A stretch of 64,000 nt of DNA from Acetivibrio thermocellus ATCC 27405 (GCF_000015865.1 NC_009012.1:3527081-3591080), one strand, 5' to 3'. Counted from the stretch's first letter, positions 8,056-17,660 are shown. Made by a program: numbers and translations. The notes: a model not told the origin generated them from the sequence alone.

Positions 8056-9948
8056 ATGCGTAAGTTAAGAAAATTGCTGCTATTTTCTACTGTTTTGTTT
8101 GTCGTTTTTACTCAACTATTTGGCTTTATAATCACGGTAGATGCGGCAGAAACGGCAACAATCAACTTGTCGGCGGAAAAACAGGTAATCCGCGGATTTG
8201 GAGGAATGAACCATCCCGTTTGGATTTCCGACCTGACGCCGCAGCAAAGGGATACGGCTTTTGGTAATGGAGAGGGACAGCTGGGCTTTACTATTTTGAG
8301 AATTCATGTCGATGAGAACAGAAACAATTGGTCAAAAGAAGTGGCAACCGCCAGAAGAGCTATTGAGCTTGGAGCAATAGTTTTTGCTTCTCCGTGGAAT
8401 CCTCCAAGTAATATGGTGGAGACCTTCACTCGTAACGGTGTGCCAAATCAAAAGAGACTCAGATATGATAAATACGGAGATTATGTACAGCATCTTAACG
8501 ACTTTGTTGCGTACATGAAAAGTAACGGAGTGGATTTGTATGCCATTTCAGTTCAGAACGAACCAGACTATGCCCATGAGTGGACATGGTGGACTCCTCA
8601 GGAAATGCTTCGCTTTATGAGGGACTATGCCGGCCAAATCAACTGCAGGGTTATGGCGCCGGAGTCATTCCAATATCTGAAAAATATGTCCGACCCGATT
8701 TTGAATGACCCTCAGGCTCTTGCGAATTTGGATATACTTGGTGCCCACTTTTACGGCACTACTGTAAACAATATGCCCTATCCTTTGTTTGAGCAAAAAG
8801 GAGCGGGAAAAGAGCTGTGGATGACAGAGGTTTATGTTCCAAACAGCGACAGCAATTCGGCAGACCGCTGGCCTGAGGCACTAGAGGTTGCGCATAATAT
8901 GCACAATGCTTTGGTAGAGGGAAATTTCCAGGCATATGTTTGGTGGTATATCCGCAGGTCATACGGACCTATGAAAGAAGACGGTACTATAAGCAAGCGC
9001 GGATATATGATGGCACATTACTCAAAGTTTGTCCGCCCGGGATATGTAAGGGTTGATGCAACGAAAAATCCTACATACAATGTATATTTATCTGCTTACA
9101 AAAACAAAAAAGATAACAGCGTTGTGGCAGTGGTTATAAATAAAAGTACCGAGGCGAAGACAATTAATATATCCGTTCCGGGAACAAGTATCAGAAAGTG
9201 GGAAAGATATGTTACTACAGGGTCAAAAAATCTTAGGAAAGAATCAGACATAAATGCAAGTGGAACCACTTTCCAGGTTACTTTGGAGCCTCAAAGCGTT
9301 ACAACTTTTGTAGGCGGTGGATCCAGTGAACCGCAAATACCGGTTGAAAGAAATGCTTTCTCAAAGATAGAATGCGAAGAATATAACGCTACCAATTCTT
9401 CCACTGTACAAGTAGTGGGTACCGGCACAGGAAGCGGTCTCGGATATATCGAAAACGGCAACTATTTTGCTTACAAAAATATTAATTTCGGTAACGGTGC
9501 AAATTCATTCAAAATCAGGGCTGCAACTACCGGTACTCCAAAAATAGAAATCCGACTGGGCAGTCCGACAGGCACTCTTGCAGGTACATTGCAAGTGGCT
9601 GCAACCGGAGGCTTTAATGCCTATGAGGAGCAGAGCTGCAGTATTAATAAAATTACGGGTGTCCAGGACGTCTATTTGGTATTCGGAGGAGCTGTAAATG
9701 TTGACTGGTTTACCTTTGAGTCAAAACAGGAGCCGACTTTCAAGTACGGCGACCTCAACGGTGACGGCAATGTTAACTCCACTGATTCCACGCTTATGTC
9801 AAGATATCTTTTAGGTATAATCACCACTTTGCCGGCCGGTGAAAAGGCTGCGGATTTGAATGGGGACGGAAAGGTAAATTCTACAGACTACAATATTTTA
9901 AAGAGATATTTGCTTAAATATATTGATAAATTTCCTGTAGAATCATAA
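8056..9948 (+). CDS. Cellulosomal glucuronoxylanase, GH30-CBM6-dockerin I
   Basis: A 630-aa secreted enzyme. The start is ATG 8056, directly after AAGGTGGGGGG; an open frame extends further upstream but lacks an RBS. Order: signal peptide (1-~33, ending VDAAE); GH30 catalytic domain (~36-430) with acid/base Glu in SVQNEPDYAHEW and nucleophile Glu in LWMTEVYVPN; a Gly/Ser/Pro linker; CBM6 (~440-560, FSKIECEEYNA to VDWFTFE); type I dockerin (~568-630) with two Ca-binding repeats GDLNGDGNVNSTDS and ADLNGDGKVNSTDY. WWYIRRSYGPM fits GH30 subfamily 8 glucuronoxylanases, which cut xylan near glucuronic acid branches. The dockerin attaches it to a scaffoldin. Single gene, with a strong terminator behind it. 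Confidence 0.96.
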   Translation: MRKLRKLLLFSTVLFVVFTQLFGFIITVDAAETATINLSAEKQVIRGFGGMNHPVWISDLTPQQRDTAFGNGEGQLGFTILRIHVDENRNNWSKEVATARRAIELGAIVFASPWNPPSNMVETFTRNGVPNQKRLRYDKYGDYVQHLNDFVAYMKSNGVDLYAISVQNEPDYAHEWTWWTPQEMLRFMRDYAGQINCRVMAPESFQYLKNMSDPILNDPQALANLDILGAHFYGTTVNNMPYPLFEQKGAGKELWMTEVYVPNSDSNSADRWPEALEVAHNMHNALVEGNFQAYVWWYIRRSYGPMKEDGTISKRGYMMAHYSKFVRPGYVRVDATKNPTYNVYLSAYKNKKDNSVVAVVINKSTEAKTINISVPGTSIRKWERYVTTGSKNLRKESDINASGTTFQVTLEPQSVTTFVGGGSSEPQIPVERNAFSKIECEEYNATNSSTVQVVGTGTGSGLGYIENGNYFAYKNINFGNGANSFKIRAATTGTPKIEIRLGSPTGTLAGTLQVAATGGFNAYEEQSCSINKITGVQDVYLVFGGAVNVDWFTFESKQEPTFKYGDLNGDGNVNSTDSTLMSRYLLGIITTLPAGEKAADLNGDGKVNSTDYNILKRYLLKYIDKFPVES

Positions 9949-9980
9949 GTCTGAATTGCGTAGACTACTTCTCCCAAGTA

Positions 9981-10022
9981 AAAAACCTCCGTCAGGAACT
10001 TAAGTCCTGACGGAGGTTTTTT
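9981..10022. terminator. Strong bidirectional terminator between xylanase and hypE
   Basis: AAAAACCTCCGTCAGGA and TCCTGACGGAGGTTTTTT form a 17-bp perfect stem with a short loop and runs of A and T on both sides. It can stop the xylanase gene from the left and the long ech-hyp operon from the right. Confidence 0.95.
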
Positions 10023-10112
10023 ACGTCTTACCGGAGTTTTTCAGTATTTTGCAGGAGAATGCTTCCAAACAGTGCCGAAATTGAAAGCTGCAAAACGAAA
10101 AGGACAAAATTT

Positions 10113-11090
10113 TTAGCAAATGCGGGGAAGTCCTTCGCCATACAGAATGTCCAATATCCTGTTTCCTTGAAGGGTTGTAATCATGGTTACTCCGCTTCCG
10201 TCCACAATACGACCGATAATTTGGGCGTTTTCTCCGTATTTGCTTTTTCTGATTACTTCAAGAGCCTTGTTAGCCTCATTTTCGGGTATAACGGCTATCA
10301 TTTTCCCTTCGTTTGCCATATAAAGGGGGTCAAGCCCGAGGATACTGCAAAATCCTCTTACTTCATTGCTGATGGGCAAAACGGCTTCGTGTATCTCAAT
10401 GCCGCAGTTTGAGGCTGACGATATTTCGTTGAGCACTGTTGCAAGACCGCCCCTGGTTATGTCCCGCATGCAATGGATTTCTATATTGCTTTCAATCAGA
10501 TTTTTTACTATTTGGACAAGGGGAGCGCAGTCGCTTTTTATATTGTTCTCAATCTCCATTCGCTCCGACATTACAGCGGCGTGGTGGTCGCCCAAATTGC
10601 CTGAAAGTATGATGACATCGCCTTTTTGGCAATTGGAAATACTGATGCCGCTTTTTACTATTTCACCGATACCGGATGTGTTTATATAGATTCCGCCGTG
10701 GCCTTCGATTACTTTGGTGTCTCCCGCAACAATTTTGATTCCTGCTTCTTCCGCGGCAAGCTTCATTGAAAGGGCAATTTTATCAATGGTTTCAATTTCC
10801 GCTCCTTCCTCAATGATAAAGCCTGCCGTGAGGTATTTTGGAATGGCGCCCATCATGCAAATGTCGTTTACTGTGCCGCAAACGGCAAGTTTTCCAATGT
10901 CACCGCCCTTGAAAAACAGGGGAGTTACCACAAAGGAATCGGTGGTATAGGCAATTTTACCCTTTATATCCAGCACTGCGGCATCTTCAAGCCTGTTTAA
11001 TATGTTGTTGCCGAAATGCTTTAAAAATATCCGGTTTATTAAATCGCTTGTCTGTTTTCCGCCGCTGCCGTGGGACATGTTTATTTTCAT
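10113..11090 (-). CDS. hypE: HypE, carbamoyl-dehydratase of NiFe-cofactor assembly
   Basis: A 325-aa protein of the HypE/PurM-like family. It dehydrates the carbamoyl group on its C-terminal Cys to thiocyanate, giving the CN ligands of the hydrogenase iron. The C-terminus ends GEGLPRIC, preserving that Cys. MSHGSGGKQTSDLI at the start and GDTKVIEGHGG, MRDITRGGLATVLNE inside are family signatures. The frame is open upstream, but the true start is ATG 11090 behind GAGGTG, four bases after the hypD stop. Last gene of the operon. Confidence 0.95.
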   Translation of the reverse strand: MKINMSHGSGGKQTSDLINRIFLKHFGNNILNRLEDAAVLDIKGKIAYTTDSFVVTPLFFKGGDIGKLAVCGTVNDICMMGAIPKYLTAGFIIEEGAEIETIDKIALSMKLAAEEAGIKIVAGDTKVIEGHGGIYINTSGIGEIVKSGISISNCQKGDVIILSGNLGDHHAAVMSERMEIENNIKSDCAPLVQIVKNLIESNIEIHCMRDITRGGLATVLNEISSASNCGIEIHEAVLPISNEVRGFCSILGLDPLYMANEGKMIAVIPENEANKALEVIRKSKYGENAQIIGRIVDGSGVTMITTLQGNRILDILYGEGLPRIC

Positions 11091-11094
11091 TGGT

Positions 11095-12144
11095 CTACAC
11101 CTCACAATTTCTGTACCAGATTCCGCAGGCGCCCTCTGAAGAAACCATGCATGCTCCGACGGCATTTAACGGAGTGCAGGCCTTGCCGAACAGAGGGCAT
11201 TGTGCAGGGGTTATTCTTCCCAGTATTACATCAGCACATTTACAGCCCGAAGGTGCAGCGTCAGCATCTTCAAAAATTGTGCTCCCGGCATCAAAATCCC
11301 TGTATTCCGTTCTTAGCCTTAGCCCCGAGTTTTTTATTATTCCGATTCCCCGCCAATAGTCGTCTGCAGCTTCAAAATATTTGTCAATCAAAGATTTCGC
11401 CTTTTGATTTCCCTCAGGGCTTACAGCACTTTGATACATGTTTTTCATACTGTATTCATTGTTTGAAATCTGGCGGATTATTTCATAAATTGCCGCTATA
11501 ATATGCCCACCCTCGAAACCGCCTATCACAAAAGGCTTGCGGTATTTTAACGCCATATCGGTATAAACCGAGGAGCCGATGATAACACTGACATGACCGG
11601 GGCAGAGAAAAGCGTCTATATTTTTTTCATTTTCGCAAATATATGAAATCGCAGGTATAATGGTCTTAATCGAAGTCATCAGTTTCAGGTTTTTTATATT
11701 ATTCTTAATTATTTCTTCAATCATCAGCGCATAAATAGGGGCTGTGGTCTCAAACCCCACTGCGGCAAAAATAAATTGGGTCTCAGGGCTTTTGATTGCA
11801 ATTTTTACCGCACTGAGGGGAGAATAGAGGATTTTTACATTTCCCCCCGTTGCTTTTGCCTCGGTAAGAGAAAGTTTGTGTCCCTTTACCTTCATCATGT
11901 CACCGAAAGTCAAAACACAATGGTTGTCCTTTAGAGAATATTCTACAAGCCTGTCAATGTAGGATGAGGCCGTCACGCATACAGGGCAGCCCGGTCCCGA
12001 AATAAGCTGTATACGAGGGGAGATAAGGCTTCGGATCCCGTTCTTAAAAATGCTGGAAGTGTGGGTGCCGCAGACTTCCATTATTTTAATGTTTTTGCCC
12101 TCGTATTCTCCAAGCTCCTTTTTTATAGCTTCAAGCGTCTTCAT
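11095..12144 (-). CDS. hypD: HypD, Fe(CN)2CO assembly protein
   Basis: A 349-aa Fe-S scaffold protein that, with HypC, receives CN and CO on iron for the NiFe site. Conserved motifs: EVCGTHTSSIFKNGIR, GPGCPVCVT, GFETTAPIYA, FLCPGHVSVIIGS, and the C-terminal Cys-rich part (SGCKCADVI, CPLFGKACTP, GACMVSSEGAC). ATG 12144 follows GGGGAGGAG and overlaps hypC by 14 bases, so the two are probably translationally coupled. Confidence 0.95.
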   Translation of the reverse strand: MKTLEAIKKELGEYEGKNIKIMEVCGTHTSSIFKNGIRSLISPRIQLISGPGCPVCVTASSYIDRLVEYSLKDNHCVLTFGDMMKVKGHKLSLTEAKATGGNVKILYSPLSAVKIAIKSPETQFIFAAVGFETTAPIYALMIEEIIKNNIKNLKLMTSIKTIIPAISYICENEKNIDAFLCPGHVSVIIGSSVYTDMALKYRKPFVIGGFEGGHIIAAIYEIIRQISNNEYSMKNMYQSAVSPEGNQKAKSLIDKYFEAADDYWRGIGIIKNSGLRLRTEYRDFDAGSTIFEDADAAPSGCKCADVILGRITPAQCPLFGKACTPLNAVGACMVSSEGACGIWYRNCEV

Positions 12145-12358
12145 TTTGCTCCTCCCCAAGTTCATCAAAAAGCGACAATATTTCTTCCGCCATGTCCTTT
12201 TTAAGAACTTCAATGGCGCAACCGGCATGAATCAGCACATAATCCCCTATTTTAGCCGAAACCAGCTTGATATTTGCTTCGCAGATGTTTCCGAGAACGT
12301 CAACCTTTGCTGTGTCTCCGCTAATTTCCACTATTTTGCCGGGTACTGCAACACACAT
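12131..12358 (-). CDS. hypC: HypC, hydrogenase maturation chaperone
   Basis: A 75-aa HypC/HybG protein. It shuttles the Fe(CN)2CO group from HypD to the large subunit through its N-terminal Cys. The family N-terminus MCVAVPGKI fixes the start at ATG 12358 (GAGGTG seven bases upstream), not the slightly longer open frame. It lies between hypF (5-base gap) and hypD (14-base overlap). Confidence 0.94.
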   Translation of the reverse strand: MCVAVPGKIVEISGDTAKVDVLGNICEANIKLVSAKIGDYVLIHAGCAIEVLKKDMAEEILSLFDELGEEQNEDA

Positions 12359-12363
12359 GCTAA

Positions 12364-14625
12364 TCACCTCACTAATCCAATAAACGTCTGTCCCAGACCA
12401 ATTGAACCGTCATTTGGGGGAACCGACATGTTATAGTATACGTTAAAGTGTCTGTCTCTTAAAATCTTGAGTGTTCGTTCCATAAGCAAAGTATTTTGAA
12501 ATACGCCGCCGCTTAAGGCGACAGTGTTAATTTTTTGTTCTGCCCGTATTATTTCGCATACTTCCAATATCATATCCGCAACGGCATAATGAAAACCCAA
12601 TGCAAGAGAACCTGTGTCATCTTTGTTTTGAAGATGACACATGGATTTAAGCATCGGTTTTGGATCTATTTCTATTAAATCACTTTTTCGCTTGATTTCA
12701 AAGGCAAGCTTTTTAGGCTCTATCTTGTGCCTTAGAGCCAAAACTGCCTCTTTTTCCAGCATTGCCGCACATTCTCCCTCATAGCGGTTTTCATACTGAA
12801 TCTCCAAAAGGGATGAAACGGCGTCAAACAGTCTTCCCATGCTTGATGTGGGCACGGTATTGATATTATTCTTCAAAGCGGCTTTTATTATGTCCTTGCG
12901 TTCGTCTTTTACATATTGGTCAAGACCCAAGTTTAACAAAAAGCAAGCGGCGGTTTTCGCGGCATCCCGCATGGATGAATCACCGCCCAAAACAGGGATG
13001 TAGCGAAGGTGAGCCACTCTTTTAAACTCTGCGCCTTCGCAGATTAAAAATTCTCCGCCCCATATTTTGCCGTCGGTTCCATAGCCCGTTCCATCAAAGG
13101 CAACGCCGATTACCTGTTCCTTTAAATGATGTTCTGCCATAACCGATGCAACATGTGCATGATGATGCTGGACATAGGTGAGCGGAATGCCCAGGTTTTC
13201 GGCAAACCTGGATGAATGGTAGTTTGGGTGCATATCACAAACTGCAATATCGGGAGTAATTTTTAAAAGATGACAAAGGTCCCTGAACGAGGCTTTATAC
13301 CGCTCCAAAACCGTCTTTTCTTCCAAGTCTCCAAAGTATTGGGACATTACCGCGTTTCCGTTTTTGTAAAGGCAGAAGGCTGCTTTTAAGTCACTTCCTG
13401 CAGCAAAAATCTGCAAATCCTTTTTTCTGTTTTTTAAAAAAACAGGGTAGGGGACATAACCGCGGCTTCTTCGAATCAGCTGGGGGCTATTTGCCACAAC
13501 CTTTGCTACCGAGTCATCAACAGAGCGTACAATTCTTCGTTTATTGTATAAAACACCGTTTAACAAGGGCGATTTTAACGACAGCATTTCTGAATCGTCC
13601 TTTATTATGGGCTTGTCGGATATATTGGCGCTTGTCATAATCAGAGGTCCGCACCTTTTGACAAGCAGCATGTGCAGAGGAGTATAGGGCAGAAAAGCTC
13701 CGCAGTATATGCTGCCCTGACAGGCGGAAGGTGCCATGGAGTTGTTTTTTAAATACAGTAAAACAATGGGCCTTGCCTTTGACTTTAAAAGTTCTTCTTC
13801 TTTTTCCGATACAACGCAGTATTTGCGTATGGAGTCCACCGATTCAAACATTATTGCAAATGGCTTTGCTTCACGGCCCTTTAATTCTCTAAGCCTTAAA
13901 ACCGTATCTTCCAAAAAAGGAGAACAGGCAAAATGATAGCCTCCTATGCCTTTTACAGCGATTATTCCGCCGGATTCTATGATATTTGCCGCAGCATGGA
14001 AGGCATCTTTTTCAGTAAGTTCACTGCCACCGGTAAGGTCATTGAAAATTAAATAGGGCCCGCAGTCATTGCACGATATGGTTTGGGCGTGAAAGCGCCT
14101 GTTTCTTGGGGATGTGTATTCTTCCCGGCAGGCAGGGCACATGTCAAAATCCCTCATGGTGGTGTTGTGCCTGTCATAGGGAAGCTCTTCTATAATGGTG
14201 TACCGGGCACCGCAGGACATGCAGCTGATAAAAGGATTTAAAAAGCGCCTGTCGGTGCCGGTGAAAAGCTCCCTTTCACAGCTTTCGCAGACAGGGAGGT
14301 CCGGCGGGATTATGGAGATTTCTTCATCGTCCTTGCTTTCAATGATTCGAAAGCCGTCAAATTCCCGCTCTTTTATATCTTCCGTTTCGATATTGGTTAT
14401 TTCAGAACCAACAGGCGCATTTGCCTTTAAATCCTGTAAAAATTCATTATATTTTTCCTCAGAGGATTGCAATATTATTTCCACCAAACCCCCGATGTTT
14501 CGTACGGTTCCCGGTATTCCATGCTTTTTGGCAATATTATGGACAAAGGGTCTGAAACCGACCCCCTGAACTATTCCTGAAACTGTTATTCTCTTTGTTA
14601 TGCTTTTGCTTTTTCCTTTATCCAT
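12364..14625 (-). CDS. hypF: HypF, carbamoyltransferase
   Basis: A 753-aa protein that makes thiocarbamate on HypE from carbamoyl phosphate. All four parts are present in order: acylphosphatase (SGIVQGVGFRPFVHNI, ~14-90), two zinc fingers (CESCERELF, CMSCGARYT, CPACREEY, CNDCGPY, ~110-185), YrdC-like domain (~200-385), and Kae1-like domain with metal ligands in YVQHHHAHVASVMAEHH (~470-753). Usual length is ~750. The start overlaps hypB by 28 bases. Confidence 0.96.
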   Translation of the reverse strand: MDKGKSKSITKRITVSGIVQGVGFRPFVHNIAKKHGIPGTVRNIGGLVEIILQSSEEKYNEFLQDLKANAPVGSEITNIETEDIKEREFDGFRIIESKDDEEISIIPPDLPVCESCERELFTGTDRRFLNPFISCMSCGARYTIIEELPYDRHNTTMRDFDMCPACREEYTSPRNRRFHAQTISCNDCGPYLIFNDLTGGSELTEKDAFHAAANIIESGGIIAVKGIGGYHFACSPFLEDTVLRLRELKGREAKPFAIMFESVDSIRKYCVVSEKEEELLKSKARPIVLLYLKNNSMAPSACQGSIYCGAFLPYTPLHMLLVKRCGPLIMTSANISDKPIIKDDSEMLSLKSPLLNGVLYNKRRIVRSVDDSVAKVVANSPQLIRRSRGYVPYPVFLKNRKKDLQIFAAGSDLKAAFCLYKNGNAVMSQYFGDLEEKTVLERYKASFRDLCHLLKITPDIAVCDMHPNYHSSRFAENLGIPLTYVQHHHAHVASVMAEHHLKEQVIGVAFDGTGYGTDGKIWGGEFLICEGAEFKRVAHLRYIPVLGGDSSMRDAAKTAACFLLNLGLDQYVKDERKDIIKAALKNNINTVPTSSMGRLFDAVSSLLEIQYENRYEGECAAMLEKEAVLALRHKIEPKKLAFEIKRKSDLIEIDPKPMLKSMCHLQNKDDTGSLALGFHYAVADMILEVCEIIRAEQKINTVALSGGVFQNTLLMERTLKILRDRHFNVYYNMSVPPNDGSIGLGQTFIGLVR

Positions 14626-15251
14626 AACATCACTTCATCAAAGCCTTCGCCCGTTTTGCAGGATACTTTTATTACCGGAGCTGTTTTGTTTAAAGCCCTT
14701 ACACCGTCAATAAAGAAGTCCTCATCAAAGTCAACATAGGGCAAAAGGTCGCATTTGTTTAAAATAATGATATCCGCCTTTTCAAAAGCAAGGGGATATT
14801 TATAAGGCTTGTCACTGCCTTCGGTTACGGTGGAAATCAGCATTTTTGCATGTTCGCCGATTTTAAATTCCGCAGGGCAGACGAGATTGCCGATATTTTC
14901 TATAAATAAAATCCCTTTCTCAATGTTAAGGTCATCCACAGCCTTGCCAATCAACGGCGAATCTAAGTGGCATGCTCCCCCTGTGTTTATCTGTATGGTT
15001 TTAACTCCCATGGAAAGAAGGGTTTTGGTGTCAAAATCCGATTCAATATCTCCTTCAATGACATAGGGAGTAATACCATCAAGCCTTTTAATTATTTGAA
15101 TCAGAGTGGAGGTCTTGCCTGCTCCCGGTGAACCCATTACATTTATGGCATAGATGCCTTTCTTTGTTAATGAGAGATTTATCTTTGAAGCCACTTCGTC
15201 ATTTTTGTCATACACTGACTGCATTATTTCAATTTTTTTGTTTTCCGACAT
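14598..15251 (-). CDS. hypB: HypB, nickel-insertion GTPase
   Basis: A 217-aa G3E GTPase that delivers nickel with HypA. P-loop NVMGSPGAGKTS, metal-site GGACHLDSP, switch ENIGNLVCP and NKCDLLPY are visible. It lacks the His-rich or CxxCGC N-terminal nickel-storage segment seen in some HypB proteins. The start is ATG 15251, eight bases after AAGGAG; a TTG two codons earlier is too close to the RBS. Confidence 0.95.
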   Translation of the reverse strand: MSENKKIEIMQSVYDKNDEVASKINLSLTKKGIYAINVMGSPGAGKTSTLIQIIKRLDGITPYVIEGDIESDFDTKTLLSMGVKTIQINTGGACHLDSPLIGKAVDDLNIEKGILFIENIGNLVCPAEFKIGEHAKMLISTVTEGSDKPYKYPLAFEKADIIILNKCDLLPYVDFDEDFFIDGVRALNKTAPVIKVSCKTGEGFDEVMLWIKEKAKA

Positions 15252-15266
15252 TTCCAAAACTCCTTG

Positions 15267-15605
15267 CTAAATTTCTATCGATTCTATATAAAATTCGTGT
15301 CCTATCTCGGTCGGACTTCCCTGACCGCCACAGTAAGGACACTCGAAAGAAAAAGGTTTCCTCACAAAGAGGCTTTCACATTCATTGCATTTTAACATTG
15401 GTTTTACGCGCTTGATGTTAAGTTTTGCATTTTCACATACGGTTCCTTCCGCAATAATTCCGAAGTACAGTTCTATGGAGCTGGCCACATAGCCGGAATA
15501 ATCGCCCACCACCAGGTTGATTTGTTTTACTTCTTTGGCGTTGTGTTTATTAGCATGCTCCTGCGATATTTCGATTATTCTCTTTGTTATCGGGTACTCG
15601 TGCAT
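15267..15605 (-). CDS. hypA: HypA, nickel metallochaperone
   Basis: A 112-aa protein that carries nickel to the hydrogenase large subunit. The N-terminus MHEYPITKRI holds the nickel-binding His2 and fixes the start at 15605. A zinc site of two CxxC pairs (LKCNECESLF, FECPYCGG) follows. It overlaps the end of the ferredoxin gene by 56 bases and lies 15 bases before hypB. Confidence 0.95.
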   Translation of the reverse strand: MHEYPITKRIIEISQEHANKHNAKEVKQINLVVGDYSGYVASSIELYFGIIAEGTVCENAKLNIKRVKPMLKCNECESLFVRKPFSFECPYCGGQGSPTEIGHEFYIESIEI

Positions 15606-15936
15606 TTTGATACACATCCTCTATATTCTCAAACGACGGAGCAGGATACATGTTATTCATTTTGAGGCACTTTTTCGGACAGACTTCACTGCAATATCCG
15701 CATTGTATGCAGCGAAGTCGGTTTATGCTCCATCGGGATTCTGGCTTCTCAACATTAATGGCACCGGTGGGGCAGCGCCTTGCACACAAGCCGCAGAATA
15801 TACAGTCCTGTATGTTAATCTCAATTCTGCCTCTTGAAGCAGGGAAGGGCTCCTTCTTTTCAAGCGGATACCGGACTGTATACGGTCCGTGAAATATACT
15901 TTTTATAAGTGTCTTTGTCATAGTAAAAAAAGACAT
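15550..15936 (-). CDS. echF: EchF, two-[4Fe-4S] ferredoxin subunit of energy-converting hydrogenase
   Basis: A 128-aa NuoI-like polyferredoxin. Two cluster motifs are present: CIFCGLCARRCP and CIQCGYCSEVCP. In Ech complexes this subunit passes electrons from soluble ferredoxin to the small subunit. The start ATG 15936 follows AGGATGG. The gene sits between echE (219-base spacer with AT-rich repeats) and hypA, and its 3' end overlaps hypA, joining structural and maturation genes in one unit. Confidence 0.93.
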   Translation of the reverse strand: MSFFTMTKTLIKSIFHGPYTVRYPLEKKEPFPASRGRIEINIQDCIFCGLCARRCPTGAINVEKPESRWSINRLRCIQCGYCSEVCPKKCLKMNNMYPAPSFENIEDVYQNARVPDNKENNRNIAGAC

Positions 15937-15974
15937 AATTTACACCATCCTGTTTTAAACCATTTTACTTTTGC

Positions 15975-16145
15975 ATCTAATTCATATTTACATCTATTTG
16001 CATATTTATATTTACGTCTGTTATATTTACGTCTGTTTATATTTACACTTTAATTGTATATAATTATATTTGCCATATTTGCTATATTCATTGTATTTAC
16101 ATCTTACGTTTACATCTATATATGCTTATATCTGCATTCACGGCA
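15975..16145. repeat. AT-rich degenerate short repeats inside the ech operon
   Basis: The echE-echF spacer is built of imperfect copies of a motif close to TATTTACGTCTG / TATTTACATCTA, roughly every 12-18 bases (for example 15986-16046 and 16096-16120). No gene or clear terminator is visible. Similar slippage-like blocks occur at 32466-32530 and 40501-40590. Confidence 0.65.
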
Positions 16146-16155
16146 TACTTACGAG

Positions 16156-17235
16156 TTATCTTTCGGTACAGCTTATGCAAGGGTCAATGGTCAGAATCAA
16201 TACCGGGACGTCTGCAAGCTGACATCCTTTCAGCGTGTGAAGCAGAGCCGGAATATTTGCAAAGGTTGGAGTACGAACCCTGAATCTTTCCAGAAACTTT
16301 GTTCCGTTTGCCTTTACATAATATAAAACTTCTCCGCGGGGCTGCTCCAGGCGGGTAAAGTATTCACCGCTTGGATTTCCCACAATCTTTACCTTGATTT
16401 CACCGTCAGGAATGAGGGATATGCACTGGCGAATCAGGTCAATGGATTGAAAAACTTCTCTGATTCTTACCGATGTTCTGGCATAGCAATCTCCGGCGGT
16501 TTCAACAACGGGTTCTATCTTTAATTTTCCGTATGCGGCATAGCCGCTTTTTCTCATGTCAATATCGATACCGCTGGCTCTCGCCATAGGCCCGACTGCT
16601 CCCAGTTCAAAAGCCTCTTCACGGGAAAGCACACCAAGGCCTTGGGTACGAAGTTTTACGGAAGAATCATTCAAAAATACTTTTGTGATTTCTGAAAATT
16701 CTTTTTCAAAACCATCCAATATTGAGTTTATTTTTTTCAGCATTTCAGAATCTATATCTCTTCTTACACCGCCAATATCGCAGACGGAGAATATTACTCT
16801 TCCTCCGGTGGTTTCTTCGAATATGTCAAGAATCTGCTCTCTTAGCCTCCAAGAATGCATAAACAGGCTTTCAAATCCAAGGGCGTCGGCTAAAAGCCCC
16901 AACCAAAGCATGTGGCTGTGTATGCGTGACAGCTCTGCCCAGATGGTTCTTAAAAACTCTGCTCTTTCAGGAATTTGCACTCCCATTATGTTTTCAATCG
17001 ACATGCAGTAACCCATGCCGTGCATGAAAGAGCAAATGCCGCAAATTCTTTCCGCTACATAAACAAACTGCTGATAGTCCTTTTTTTCCACAAGTTTTTC
17101 CAGACCGCGGTGTATATATCCAATAGAAGGTATTGCCTCTACCACTGTTTCATCCTCAAGCACAAGATCTAAATGTATGGGCTCCGGTAAAACCGGATGT
17201 TGAGGGCCGAAGGGGATTACTGTTTTCTTACCCAT
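16156..17235 (-). CDS. echE: EchE, [NiFe] hydrogenase large subunit without C-terminal extension
   Basis: A 359-aa catalytic subunit related to NuoD. The Ni ligands are in AERICGICSFMHG and near the C-terminus in DPCISCTER. The protein ends right after that motif, so there is no peptide for a maturation protease to remove. This fits the absence of a HycI/HybD-type protease gene beside hypABFCDE and is known for some Ech/Coo-type hydrogenases. ATG 17235 follows GAGGGTG; an open GTG three codons earlier lies inside the RBS. It overlaps echD by 8 bases. Confidence 0.95.
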   Translation of the reverse strand: MGKKTVIPFGPQHPVLPEPIHLDLVLEDETVVEAIPSIGYIHRGLEKLVEKKDYQQFVYVAERICGICSFMHGMGYCMSIENIMGVQIPERAEFLRTIWAELSRIHSHMLWLGLLADALGFESLFMHSWRLREQILDIFEETTGGRVIFSVCDIGGVRRDIDSEMLKKINSILDGFEKEFSEITKVFLNDSSVKLRTQGLGVLSREEAFELGAVGPMARASGIDIDMRKSGYAAYGKLKIEPVVETAGDCYARTSVRIREVFQSIDLIRQCISLIPDGEIKVKIVGNPSGEYFTRLEQPRGEVLYYVKANGTKFLERFRVRTPTFANIPALLHTLKGCQLADVPVLILTIDPCISCTER

Positions 17236-17587
17236 TTTTGTCACCCTCTTTCATATTAAAAGGTGTTTTTACGGATATCCTGTAGAGTTTGTCCTTGTAA
17301 TCCGGAGAAATTCCCGTTATATTCACCCCAAAAAGCTCCTTTATTTCATTTTCATACAGGAAGGAATAGGAATAAATACTGCTGATACTCTCTATCTCAT
17401 CTCCGGGTGCGACAGTTATTCTTAAGTTTGTAAAATCACTGCCGCTGTCAAAGGAATAACTCATCTCTACACCGTTTTCAGCATTGGTACAGGAAATTGC
17501 CACCAAACGGTAATTTGCGTTTTTGAGCCTTAAGGCATAGGCCAGAAGCTCATTGGGGGATATTGTATTAATTGTTTGTTGTGCCAT
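17228..17587 (-). CDS. echD: EchD, NuoC-like subunit
   Basis: A 119-aa soluble subunit related to the 30-kDa (NuoC) subunit of complex I. The typical SYSFLYENEIKELFGVNI segment, which pairs with the large subunit, is near residue 80-100. It carries no cofactor motif. It lies 73 bases after echC and overlaps echE. Confidence 0.9.
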   Translation of the reverse strand: MAQQTINTISPNELLAYALRLKNANYRLVAISCTNAENGVEMSYSFDSGSDFTNLRITVAPGDEIESISSIYSYSFLYENEIKELFGVNITGISPDYKDKLYRISVKTPFNMKEGDKNG

Positions 17588-17660
17588 TTCTACTCACTTT
17601 CTTTCTTCAAAACTTTTCGGTAGTTATTTATACCCTTTTATTATACTCCTATTTATCTTT

